A DNA stretch of 27,389 nt from a virus: IMG/VR virus record IMGVR_UViG_3300010885_008179, positions 1 through 27,389 of that record. The stretch is one strand, 5' to 3'. Position numbers and translations under genes: made by a program. The notes under the pieces are model-generated. The model was not told where the DNA came from. It did not search any database and was given only the letters and a program-made list of their open reading frames with translations. Of the stretch, positions 1 to 6,637 are shown in pieces (positions within the stretch are counted from its first letter, which is position 1; the number at the start of each line of letters is the position of its first letter).

Positions 1-384
1 GCCAAACTCAGTTGATAACTGTATTTTTAATGTTTGGGTTTTAGTTGTGTAGGTAAGGTACACATCCGGTTTAATAATATCGGTATATTGTATTAGTGGT
101 ATTCTATGTAGAACATCGTCTAACTTATTCAACGTTTTTGTTTCAGCTATTTCTAGCTGGCCTGAATGAACATCTATCTGGCAGTGATGTATCTGTATTT
201 CTGCCGCAATGATTGACAACGCTGTTTCACTGTCTATGTTAACTACACATTCTTCATTCGGAAAGGCGTAATCAGGGCCTACACTTGTCACAGCACCTGT
301 CAACTGATCATAGACCGCTATATATTTCACAGGGACTGGTTTGTATTCAGCTAACCACTTGTCAAAATCTTCTACGGTTTCCAT
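1..384 (-). CDS. Hypothetical phage protein, C-terminus cut off by the window edge
   Basis: An uninterrupted reading frame of 128 codons starts at ATG 384-382 and continues past base 1, so only the N-terminal part is visible. It begins METVEDFDKWLAEYKPVPVK and contains YIAVYDQLTGAVTSVGPDY, which looks like a small beta-rich module. I do not recognise the family. The start overlaps the end of the upstream glycosyltransferase-like gene by 13 bases (its TAG is at 374-372). A clear Shine-Dalgarno AGAGGA at 396-391, six bases before the ATG, supports this start. It is the last visible gene of the unit that begins at 2415, so it is probably expressed late with the glycosyltransferases. It could be a virion protein or a further enzyme of the same modification pathway; the sequence does not decide. 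Confidence 0.85.
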   Translation of the reverse strand, partial: METVEDFDKWLAEYKPVPVKYIAVYDQLTGAVTSVGPDYAFPNEECVVNIDSETALSIIAAEIQIHHCQIDVHSGQLEIAETKTLNKLDDVLHRIPLIQYTDIIKPDVYLTYTTKTQTLKIQLSTEFG

Positions 385-1211
385 GCTATTTCCTCTAGAT
401 TGTTTATCATTTCTGTGTTTATTTTATCTTTTTCTACATAGTGAACTATGTCATACTGTTGGTAATTTCCTATTTTTAGTTGACCTCTTTTGTTGAGATA
501 AAATCCCACATGGTCACTCCACGTATCTGCAGGCCACGGCCAATTCTGTAACATGGGTTTCATGTGTACTATTCTAGGAAATTCTAATGCATAAGCAATG
601 TCGTCTGAGATACCTAATATATCTGCAGCCAACGCAAACGCTTCATCGGTGCCTAACACTTTTGGTTTGTGATTAGTTAAGAACATGTTTGAGAATTCTA
701 TAGGATTTTTAATTATACTCCTGCCTAGATCAAAAAATTCTCTAGCCATTTGAGAATCCTTGCTAAAAAAAGTCCACATTGAATATAAATCCGGAAGATT
801 ATTTTTATCAAAGGCTTTTCTATAAGTGCGATCGCTAACAGTGTCACCTCTGTAAGTGAACACTTGATTTGCAACATATAATTCACTGTTATCAACAAAA
901 TAATCAATCCAGTGGCTGTGGTCTCGTAACAATATCATATCAGCATCTAAGCAGACGGTGTGATCAAACGGAGTAAGTTGATCCATCCAGCTACGACCGT
1001 CCCAAAATATTTCTTGGCTCCATTCTATCACATGATCAAATACCCACGGGCTGGTAAGTTTTTCTATTTTTGTTTTATCATCTATCACGATCGCTACTCG
1101 ATCGTAACCTTCTCGTTGTGTGTTTTTTATACTCAGTGCCAGGCCGTAGGCCAGCTGTAGATAATCAATAGACTCGTGTTCTGCAACAATTAGCAAATAT
1201 CCGAAATTCAT
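372..1211 (-). CDS. Glycosyltransferase-like protein (GT-A fold, DxD type), 279 aa
   Basis: The predicted activity is transfer of a sugar from a nucleotide-sugar donor in the host cytoplasm, with an unknown acceptor (fibre protein, host surface glycan or another molecule). The N-terminus (residues 1-47) has a Rossmann-like strand-helix-strand pattern ending in VAIVIDD. A DxD motif, D89-A90-D91 in HTVCLDADMILL, is the expected metal and nucleotide-sugar site. Downstream come GTDEAFALA (187-195), FPRIVHMKP (211-219) and IVHYVEK near the C-terminus, the kind of TDE and His motifs seen in GT8-like enzymes. There is no signal peptide or membrane segment. The start overlaps the preceding gene by ATGA (1211-1208), with only a weak GGA upstream, suggesting translational coupling. 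It is a distant relative of that neighbour: both have 'TP(F/Y)D', then DxD, then '(T/N)D(E/I)AF'. The fold call is fairly secure; substrate and exact family are not. Confidence 0.8.
   Translation of the reverse strand: MNFGYLLIVAEHESIDYLQLAYGLALSIKNTQREGYDRVAIVIDDKTKIEKLTSPWVFDHVIEWSQEIFWDGRSWMDQLTPFDHTVCLDADMILLRDHSHWIDYFVDNSELYVANQVFTYRGDTVSDRTYRKAFDKNNLPDLYSMWTFFSKDSQMAREFFDLGRSIIKNPIEFSNMFLTNHKPKVLGTDEAFALAADILGISDDIAYALEFPRIVHMKPMLQNWPWPADTWSDHVGFYLNKRGQLKIGNYQQYDIVHYVEKDKINTEMINNLEEIAWKP
385..396 (-). promoter_or_regulatory. Ribosome binding site that fixes the start at 384
   Basis: The minus strand reads AGAGGAAATAGC directly before ATG 384. AGAGGA (396-391) is a good Shine-Dalgarno match at a six-base spacing. 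It lies inside the last codons of the upstream gene, which explains how the overlapping gene is started. Confidence 0.75.
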
Positions 1212-2068
1212 ATTAGATCCAATAACGCCTGTTTGTTTCTGATCACACTTTGTTTGTTCATGATATGTATATCTATATTAGATATGGCAGCAGCACAATA
1301 CGAGTTGGTCAATTTATGATCTACAAGAAACGTGAGTGTATTATCATTAACACCATGTAGGATATCTTTGTCTAAGGCTGATAATACCGGAGGCAAGGAT
1401 AATGCGTCATCCTGTTGATATCCATCTAATATATGTTTGGCCACACTAAAGGCAATGTCATTTCTAAATTGACGAGGGTCAAATCTAAATACATCGGCAA
1501 ATTGAGAATAATTTGCTTTGACATAATTTACTGTGTCAAAAAACAATTTAGCATTTGAATTCTTAGAAAACATCACTGTAGTAGCCCAATACATTTTAAC
1601 ACCAGTATCACTCACATGCCGGTCTAGATATCCTACACGAGAATCATTATAGATATCGTTAATAGAATTTCCTAGCATGACATCTGCATCAACATTCCAA
1701 TATTCTCCAAGGCTGTTTGATAAGATAAAAAAATCACTGTCTATCAATAATGTTCTATCATAGGGGGTAAGATCATATGCTGTGCTTCTGTTGGTGTTTA
1801 TAAATGGCACCATCTGACCTGCTTGCCCGTCATGCAAGCGTCTTTGATTATCAGTGGTTGGTCTATCAACTGTGATGATATGATCAAACACCCCAGTGGC
1901 CTGATCAAAAATATTCGAGTCTTTCATCCATGAAACGGTAGATGCATCGGTGATCAATGAAACTGGAACCTGCAAATTTTTCTTAGCTAGTCCTCCAGCT
2001 ATCACAGCCATTAGTGCATAATCAACTGTGCGATTATTGTGTGCGAAGAGTAGAATTCCCCGTGTCAT
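1208..2068 (-). CDS. Glycosyltransferase-like protein (GT-A fold, DxD type), 286 aa
   Basis: A second putative nucleotide-sugar transferase. It begins MTRGILLFAHNNRTVDYALM, followed by VPVSLITD, an N-terminal nucleotide-binding-like half. The DxD motif is D110-S111-D112 in YDRTLLIDSDFFIL. FRNDIAFSVAKH (201-212) aligns with the TDEAFALA motif of the next gene, and NIDIHIMNK (264-272) supplies the late histidine. There is no export signal or membrane helix. Its ATG overlaps the TGA of the 116-aa gene (2068-2065), no strong Shine-Dalgarno precedes it, and its own TGA overlaps the next gene's ATG, so three genes form a coupled chain. The two transferases have diverged well past 50% identity by eye and probably use different donors or acceptors. 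It could instead be an inactive structural relative, but the DxD is intact. Confidence 0.8.
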   Translation of the reverse strand: MTRGILLFAHNNRTVDYALMAVIAGGLAKKNLQVPVSLITDASTVSWMKDSNIFDQATGVFDHIITVDRPTTDNQRRLHDGQAGQMVPFINTNRSTAYDLTPYDRTLLIDSDFFILSNSLGEYWNVDADVMLGNSINDIYNDSRVGYLDRHVSDTGVKMYWATTVMFSKNSNAKLFFDTVNYVKANYSQFADVFRFDPRQFRNDIAFSVAKHILDGYQQDDALSLPPVLSALDKDILHGVNDNTLTFLVDHKLTNSYCAAAISNIDIHIMNKQSVIRNKQALLDLI

Positions 2069-2415
2069 TGCGATATTAATTTTTCCACAGACCTACTTTT
2101 TTTAATCTTTTGATGTTGCTCAAAATATTCATTAGTGACTTCAAAGTATCTGCGAAAAATTTCATCACGGAATTCTTCGAGATCATCTACTAGCACAGGA
2201 TTTTCATTGGCATCTAACAGAACCACACCGGATATTCTATCTTTGACACACAACATGTCTACAAAAGTTAATAGAGTTCTATCAATGCGAAACAGCCCAC
2301 CATTGAATCCGTAGGTTAGTTTAGCCGATATACGTTCTTTGAGAACTTTCTTCTGAATAGAAAAAGTCTGTTGGTAGTTGGCGAAATCTAGAGCGTCTTT
2401 AAGCTGTTGGTCCAT
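2065..2415 (-). CDS. Conserved-looking small protein of unknown function, 116 aa
   Basis: This is a compact, charged, soluble protein. The first half (MDQQLKDALDFANYQQTFSI, then a K/R-rich stretch) looks helical. The middle FVDMLCVKDRISGVVLLDANENPVLVDDL looks like two or three strands with a turn, and the C-terminal third (FRDEIFRRYFEVTNEYFEQHQ) is a long charged helix. I do not recognise a named family. It is the first gene of its unit, 28 bases downstream of a TATAAATA late-promoter octamer and with a strong AAGGAG Shine-Dalgarno (2426-2421) five bases before ATG 2415, so it should be well translated late in infection. Its stop overlaps the start of the following glycosyltransferase-like gene by four bases, which could mean a joint role, or simply that it is a small virion or assembly protein in the same operon. 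Confidence 0.85.
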   Translation of the reverse strand: MDQQLKDALDFANYQQTFSIQKKVLKERISAKLTYGFNGGLFRIDRTLLTFVDMLCVKDRISGVVLLDANENPVLVDDLEEFRDEIFRRYFEVTNEYFEQHQKIKKSRSVEKLISQ

Positions 2416-2426
2416 GAGTTCTCCTT

Positions 2427-2446
2427 AATAAACTGCGTAGTTTATT
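2427..2446. other. Perfect 8-bp inverted repeat with 4-base loop
   Basis: The plus strand reads AATAAACT-GCGT-AGTTTATT, a perfect hairpin with an 8-bp, AT-rich stem. It overlaps the late-promoter octamer (2443-2450) and abuts the Shine-Dalgarno (2426-2421). Read-through RNA from the 607/304/334 unit would contain the whole hairpin, while RNA begun at the local promoter (about 2437) would contain only half. It is AT-rich and lacks a U-tract, so it is a weak terminator candidate; an RNA processing site or protein-binding palindrome is equally possible. Confidence 0.5.
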
Positions 2447-2450
2447 TATA
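2443..2450 (-). promoter_or_regulatory. T4-type late promoter octamer TATAAATA
   Basis: The minus strand carries an exact TATAAATA, the consensus -10 element of T4 late promoters, in the 62-base gap between the 334-aa gene and the 116-aa gene. With T4-like spacing, transcription would start near 2437, giving a leader of about 20 bases with AAGGAG and ATG 2415. No -35 element is needed for this promoter class, and none was seen. Confidence 0.75.
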
Positions 2451-2477
2451 GATGAATCAGAACCTGGGGGAAATTAA

Positions 2478-3482
2478 TTAACTGCCAGTTACTGCGCCCA
2501 CAGTAATAATTGGCTGAGACACTGTGAATAATTGGCTTGCGGGTACCATAATACCTGTGGCATATAGTGCAGAAGCGTTTACGGTTAGTGTGCCATCTAC
2601 TAAATCGTCTGGGGGGAACATCCCAACCGTAGCTGTTTGAGTTGCACCCGGAGGAGCAATAGGCGCAATACCCGGGTCAACATATCCGTCTGTGAACAGC
2701 ACTCGAATCTCTAATTGAGACGCTAGTCCTCCACTGTTAGAAGGTTGATCAAGACATCTAGACTGTATTTGATAATTATTGGATCCATAAGGACTTGATG
2801 AAGTAGCTGTGTAGTAGGTTTGAAAGCTGCTGGTAGTTCTATACCAATTCAATCCGTCACCGGGGAATGTTCCCGAACCGGGATTTGCAGCGCCAAACTG
2901 CTGTGTACCTGCTGAACTCAACAAGGAGGTCCATGATGTGTTCTGGGCTGATGCGGTGCCGCTGGATCTAGATGCACTAATTCTAATTTGGCCGCCGCTA
3001 TTGAAAAAATATCTAGCTTCATTAGAATTTGCCCAATAAACTTGCACGGTGCATTGGCATTGAGACAACCACGAACCTGTCCTGCTTGCTGACAACACAC
3101 CTGTGGTGGCAGACTCACCAGCGGCAACCGTGTACCTGTTTGCAGTTATTGTGTCGGCCCATGTATCATACTGTTTCTGCGGTACATCAAGTGAGCCGGT
3201 ATCTGGGGTAAAATTTGTAGTATAGCGTACTGTGCCACCCTCAGAGACTGTAGCAGTGGTTGGATTAGATCCAAAAATGTGTTTGTAGGCATTAATGACG
3301 TCATATCTGAGATTAGCCCATTCGTTAATGGTAACCTTACTATCGTCTCCGACGGCGGTTGATTGAATCCTTGCCTGCTGTCCCCATCCTACGTTTCCGG
3401 ATCCACTCCCTAAGATCGCAACTAGTTTATCTCTGATTGAGTTATAATCTATTTTAAGAATTTTACTATTAACTGCTGGCAT
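2478..3482 (-). CDS. Probable virion-associated protein, paralogue of the upstream 304-aa gene, 334 aa
   Basis: This protein and the one before it share a common order of motifs. Here they are a G-rich N-terminal block GSGSGNVGWGQ (25-35), INEWANLRYDVINAYKH (52-68), RYFFNSGGQIR (157-167), TSLLSSAGTQQFG (185-197), FQTYYTATSSS (220-230), LEIRVLFTDGYVDPG (247-261) and a C-terminal DDLVDGTLTVNASAL (282-296). The composition (Ser, Thr, Gly, Asn, Gln) and short strand pattern suggest a beta-rich surface protein. I recall the FFNSGG-type sequence from marine T4-like phage genomes, without an assigned function. There is no signal peptide or membrane segment. The start is 16 bases after the previous stop; the nearest AGGA is about 15 bases from ATG 3482, so initiation probably relies on coupling. 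A role as a fibre-tip or decoration protein is inferred from its neighbours only. Confidence 0.85.
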   Translation of the reverse strand: MPAVNSKILKIDYNSIRDKLVAILGSGSGNVGWGQQARIQSTAVGDDSKVTINEWANLRYDVINAYKHIFGSNPTTATVSEGGTVRYTTNFTPDTGSLDVPQKQYDTWADTITANRYTVAAGESATTGVLSASRTGSWLSQCQCTVQVYWANSNEARYFFNSGGQIRISASRSSGTASAQNTSWTSLLSSAGTQQFGAANPGSGTFPGDGLNWYRTTSSFQTYYTATSSSPYGSNNYQIQSRCLDQPSNSGGLASQLEIRVLFTDGYVDPGIAPIAPPGATQTATVGMFPPDDLVDGTLTVNASALYATGIMVPASQLFTVSQPIITVGAVTGS

Positions 3483-3498
3483 GAGATTATTTAAGTCC

Positions 3499-4413
3499 TT
3501 AACTAGCTGATATGCTAGAAAGTGAATACGAAGGGCTGGTTATAGAAAAAGTACCGGAAGGTTGTAACTGCCCAGATGCTTTGAGTTCAGATACTGATAT
3601 AGTTAACGTACCGTCGACCACGTCATTTGGCGCAAAGGTTGGCGGTCCGGGATTAGCGGTATCCGGATCAACATAACTGTCTAAAAGTGTTACACGTAGT
3701 TCTAACTGAGTAGCTGTTCCGGTAGAATTGTTTGCCACATTGGTCCTAGCTTCAAGTTTGTAACTGTTAGCAGAATAAGAACTACTCAAGAAACTTTGAT
3801 AATAGGTCTGATAAGAATTTGTTAATGTATAATAATTAACTGTGGGATCGGTATCAGCACCAAATCCCTGTGTGCCAACAGAGCTTAGAAAATTAACCCA
3901 AGCAGTAACCTGTGGTGTAGACACTGCGCCTGCGAGAGATGAAGTAAATCTTATTTTGCCGCCGCTGTTGAAAAAATATCTGCCTTGATTAGCATTACCA
4001 AATGTCACTGTTAGGGTTGCCTGTGCCTGCACAGACCACGGCGTACTATAAGTTTGGCTGGCTTTAGCTGCGACTATAGATTGGCTTCCTGCTATGAGAA
4101 ATCTTTTTGCGATAGCATCATCTAATAATATATTATAATTAGTATTTGGAGAACTGGCTCCGAATCCTATAGGATCGCCGACATTAACATTTACCACTGG
4201 TGGAATATTTCCGTCCTGATGAAATTTAATATTAATAATATCAAATTTAATTAGATCCCATTGTGCTTTTGTTATAGTATTGCCTGTGAACACATCAGAA
4301 CTTTGTACAGTTTGGCCGTAGCCTAGTGTACCAGCACCGGTGCCTATCATTGATTCTGCTTTGTTTTGTATAGCTACATATTGTGCAGCAAAAACGTTGG
4401 TTCCTAAAGTCAT
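3499..4413 (-). CDS. Probable virion-associated protein, paralogue of the downstream 334-aa gene, 304 aa
   Basis: First of a tandem pair. Matching motifs are GTGAGTLGYGQ (24-34), AQWDLIKFDIINIKFHQDG (50-68), RYFFNSGGKIR (145-155), NFLSSVGTQGFG (174-185), YQTYYQSFLSSSYS (201-214), LELRVTLLDSYVDPD (237-251) and NDVVDGTLTISVSEL (263-277). The pair differ most between the N-terminal block and FFNSGG and at the extreme C-terminus. Low charge and abundant Ser/Thr/Asn point to a beta-structured surface protein. The gene begins inside the stop codon of the 607-aa fibre gene (TAATG, 4415-4411) and has no Shine-Dalgarno, so its translation should be tied to that fibre. Tight coupling suggests that the fibre and this protein are needed in similar amounts, perhaps in the same appendage. 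No enzymatic motif was seen. Confidence 0.87.
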   Translation of the reverse strand: MTLGTNVFAAQYVAIQNKAESMIGTGAGTLGYGQTVQSSDVFTGNTITKAQWDLIKFDIINIKFHQDGNIPPVVNVNVGDPIGFGASSPNTNYNILLDDAIAKRFLIAGSQSIVAAKASQTYSTPWSVQAQATLTVTFGNANQGRYFFNSGGKIRFTSSLAGAVSTPQVTAWVNFLSSVGTQGFGADTDPTVNYYTLTNSYQTYYQSFLSSSYSANSYKLEARTNVANNSTGTATQLELRVTLLDSYVDPDTANPGPPTFAPNDVVDGTLTISVSELKASGQLQPSGTFSITSPSYSLSSISAS

Positions 4414-6236
4414 TACAACACCAATGCTTCTATTATACTAATACTGTCTGAACCAGTCGACGCCAGTGCCACTGCAAACACATTGGCATAATTGCCGTGT
4501 GCTGCGATCGCTGCGCCTCTAGGGCCGGCGACCAACCGATCACCTTTTCTGACTGAACCGTATACCTTACATGGTACACGACCTTTTAGAGCGATATAAG
4601 TGCCGCCTTGTAATTCACTGTTCATCATATAAGCTGGGTTAGCAGATACTACACCAATAGCACGAGTGTTAACATCGGCAGCAGTAACTTCTTTTTCACC
4701 GCCAACCATTACTACTGTGCCGACTTCGTATTCTTGATCAGCGAGGTATTTTTCTGCTAGGTCAGCATATCGAGCAGCTGTGGCTGTGCCATTAAAGATG
4801 TTAGCCGTGATGTTGCCGCTGACATCTCTAGCTGCTATACTATAAGCAGTGGCTGTGAGTCTAGCAGTTCTATACTGGGTACTAGCTGTGCCATCTGACC
4901 ATGCTGGGTCGACTCTAGCATCAGTACGGTCAACAAAAGTACGGTCTACTTTGTCTGCTATTCCTATAAATTGATTAGCTAATATGTTACCACTAGAATT
5001 ACGTATGGTCACTGTGGCAATTGCAGATCCCGGCACCGTGGCACTGGAGGCTAAGCCGTTTAAAGTGCCGGCGTCCGCAGCAGTGGCAGCTGATCCAGTC
5101 ACTGATCCAGTCAACGTTCCTACAATGTTAGCACCAGCAAATCCTATCTGTTTAGTGCCGGCATTAACCATGATATCATTATCATTAGCCAACACGTTAC
5201 CTTTGTGACTACCTGTGGTATTGCCTGTGACTGCACCTACCAAAGCGCCAGTGAATGTATTAGCATAGACATTGCTCCACGCTAGGCCTCCGGGTATTTC
5301 GGTGCTAGACGGTGCTCCTAAACTGTACGAACCGCTAACTCCAGGCACTACACCAATCGGTTTTACTATAGCGATATCTCTTTCATCTGTGGTTTCTGTA
5401 ACTGTGATTCTAAATCTAATGTCGTTACCTAAACGATTTTCAACTATGACTTGATTTCCACCTTCTACTCGTATTCTAAGATCGTTGCCATCGCCTACTT
5501 GAAAGCCAGGATCTTTAAAACTAACTTCTGAGATAAATGAGCTTTCACCTGTTTTAATATATTGGTCGGCTGTAAAGCCTCCTAGTTTAGCGGCATTACT
5601 TGCGGTGCCCCAAAAGGTAAAATCGTCTGTAGAAACACCAGTCTGTGATTTAGCTAATGTAACTCCTTTCTTAACGACTGTGAAATCATCTATAGCATTT
5701 TTACTGCTGTCAAGAGTAAACGCAGTCTTGCTGATTATTGCAATAGTTTTACTATCTGATATAACCTTTAGTATAGTGTGTGGACCTTCTGCAGTACTTA
5801 TAGTACCGTAGACCACTGCTGGACTAATAGTCGAAGTGCCCAGATCCGGACTAGATATCGGCCCGATCAGTGTAAATGCTGTACCGTTATATGTGTATAG
5901 TTGTTTGGCCCCTGTATCCCACCAAAAATCTCCTGCAGATAACCCGCTAGGCGCTGATGCACTAGCTTCTGCACCGCCGGCTACTTTAAATCTAGCTCCA
6001 TCATAGAACTTGAGTTTTTTAGTAGAGGTATCAAACCAAATTTGGCCTGTAACAGATTTTGGCGGAGCTGTGGTGTTGGCGAAATTTTCTAATAGGTGTA
6101 CAAAATTTTCATTCTGCACTTCGCCGTAACCTGCGTAATTTTTACCTACTAGCCGTAGATCTGTAGTGGTGTCGATGGTGCCGTCAGCTACAGACGTTAA
6201 AAATACACCGTTAAATTTGTTGACTTCATATGCCAT
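4413..6236 (-). CDS. Tail-fibre-like protein with C-terminal peptidase-G2-like domain, 607 aa
   Basis: Likely a trimeric fibre of the virion. Residues 1-127 are the attachment-type module shared by four genes here, with two tandem W-D-T/Y-G repeats (GQIWFDTSTKKLKFYDG and GDFWWDTGAKQLYTYNG). Residues about 128-487 are repetitive stalk sequence, with ITVENR-like strands, SYSLGAPSS and repeated GSVTGSAATA and SGNI.AN.F.G units. Residues 488-607 begin ARYADLAEKYLADQEYEVGT and continue with GGEKEV, RAIGVVSANPAYMMN and GRVPCKVYGSVRKGDRLV; this resembles the peptidase-G2/chaperone-type C-terminal domain found on many phage fibres, which in some relatives cleaves itself after folding. AGGGG at 6249-6245 precedes ATG 6236, and an AATAAATA octamer lies 23 bases upstream, making it the first gene of its unit. 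The fibre call is strong; self-cleavage is not shown. Confidence 0.88.
   Translation of the reverse strand: MAYEVNKFNGVFLTSVADGTIDTTTDLRLVGKNYAGYGEVQNENFVHLLENFANTTAPPKSVTGQIWFDTSTKKLKFYDGARFKVAGGAEASASAPSGLSAGDFWWDTGAKQLYTYNGTAFTLIGPISSPDLGTSTISPAVVYGTISTAEGPHTILKVISDSKTIAIISKTAFTLDSSKNAIDDFTVVKKGVTLAKSQTGVSTDDFTFWGTASNAAKLGGFTADQYIKTGESSFISEVSFKDPGFQVGDGNDLRIRVEGGNQVIVENRLGNDIRFRITVTETTDERDIAIVKPIGVVPGVSGSYSLGAPSSTEIPGGLAWSNVYANTFTGALVGAVTGNTTGSHKGNVLANDNDIMVNAGTKQIGFAGANIVGTLTGSVTGSAATAADAGTLNGLASSATVPGSAIATVTIRNSSGNILANQFIGIADKVDRTFVDRTDARVDPAWSDGTASTQYRTARLTATAYSIAARDVSGNITANIFNGTATAARYADLAEKYLADQEYEVGTVVMVGGEKEVTAADVNTRAIGVVSANPAYMMNSELQGGTYIALKGRVPCKVYGSVRKGDRLVAGPRGAAIAAHGNYANVFAVALASTGSDSISIIEALVL
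5856..6236 (-). repeat. Shared fibre N-terminal module, copy in the 607-aa gene
   Basis: Encodes residues 1-127, with NKFNG, GKNYAGYGE, NENFVHLLENFANT and two WFDT-type repeats. It is closest to the copy in the 756-aa gene: the DNA near 6070-6180 and 8740-8850 can be aligned by eye over about 100 bases. Confidence 0.85.
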
Positions 6237-6258
6237 GCTGTTAGCCCCTAATATCTTG

Positions 6259-6266
6259 TATTTATT
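6259..6266 (-). promoter_or_regulatory. Late promoter-like octamer AATAAATA
   Basis: Lies in the 34-base gap after the 118-aa gene. It matches the relaxed xATAAATA late consensus of marine T4-like phages (seven of eight bases of the T4 consensus). The predicted start near 6253 leaves a leader of about 17 bases with AGGGG before ATG 6236. Octamer position and leader length match the other two sites in the window. Confidence 0.6.
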
Positions 6267-6270
6267 GTTG

Positions 6271-6627
6271 TCATACTATACGAGCTGCTGCGGCTTCTCG
6301 CTGCTGCTCAAGTTGTATATACTCTGCATCTGATAAACTTGTGGTAATATTCAGTGCTTTCTGTCTTATATGCCTCAAAATCTTCCAATCTGTGCTGTTT
6401 AAAAATTCACGTTCTTGACCGTTGGCAACATCTGCGACTTTTTGCGCTGTAATAGCAGAGCTTACCGCAGTAACAGATCTACTAGATACATCAAAATAAT
6501 GTGTTTGTGCTGCTATTTGGGCAGCTTGTGCATCTGTTATTTCTACCATCGTAACAGAACTCGGCACATTAGGCTGATAATTTAACATGCTAACTACTAG
6601 ATTATTTTCTATACAAACATAATGCAT
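6271..6627 (-). CDS. Probable tail-fibre assembly chaperone, 118 aa
   Basis: A small soluble protein directly after a fibre gene. Residues 1-50 (MHYVCIENNLVVSMLNYQPN, then a VEITDAQAAQI helix) resemble the variable head of fibre-assembly proteins. The C-terminal part, with FLNSTDWKILRHIRQKAL followed by LSDAEYIQLEQQREAAAARI, has the 'DWK..R..(D/Q)......LS..EY..L...R.AAR..I' pattern typical of the tail-fibre-assembly and phage DUF4376-like families. Members of these families help a partner fibre trimerise and are usually encoded next to it, here the 756-aa fibre two bases upstream. I prefer ATG 6627 over an upstream TTG at 6639, because GGAG (6637-6634) sits six bases before the ATG. The TTG would overlap the fibre's stop and lacks its own site. 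It could instead be a small virion component. Confidence 0.8.
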   Translation of the reverse strand: MHYVCIENNLVVSMLNYQPNVPSSVTMVEITDAQAAQIAAQTHYFDVSSRSVTAVSSAITAQKVADVANGQEREFLNSTDWKILRHIRQKALNITTSLSDAEYIQLEQQREAAAARIV

Positions 6628-6637
6628 GATTAACTCC
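6628..6637 (-). promoter_or_regulatory. Ribosome binding site that fixes the start at 6627
   Basis: The minus strand reads GGAGTTAATC before ATG 6627. GGAG occupies 6637-6634, with a six-base spacer that contains the TAA stop (6632-6630) of the 756-aa fibre, so the two genes are tightly joined. Confidence 0.75.

Noticed and set aside
2416-2477. Rho-independent terminator between the 334-aa and 116-aa genes
   Set aside because: The 8-bp hairpin is AT-rich with no U-tract and overlaps the promoter, so it does not fit an intrinsic terminator.
3483-3500. TTAAATAA as a late promoter before the 334-aa gene
   Set aside because: It differs from xATAAATA and lies too close to ATG 3482 to leave room for a leader and ribosome site.
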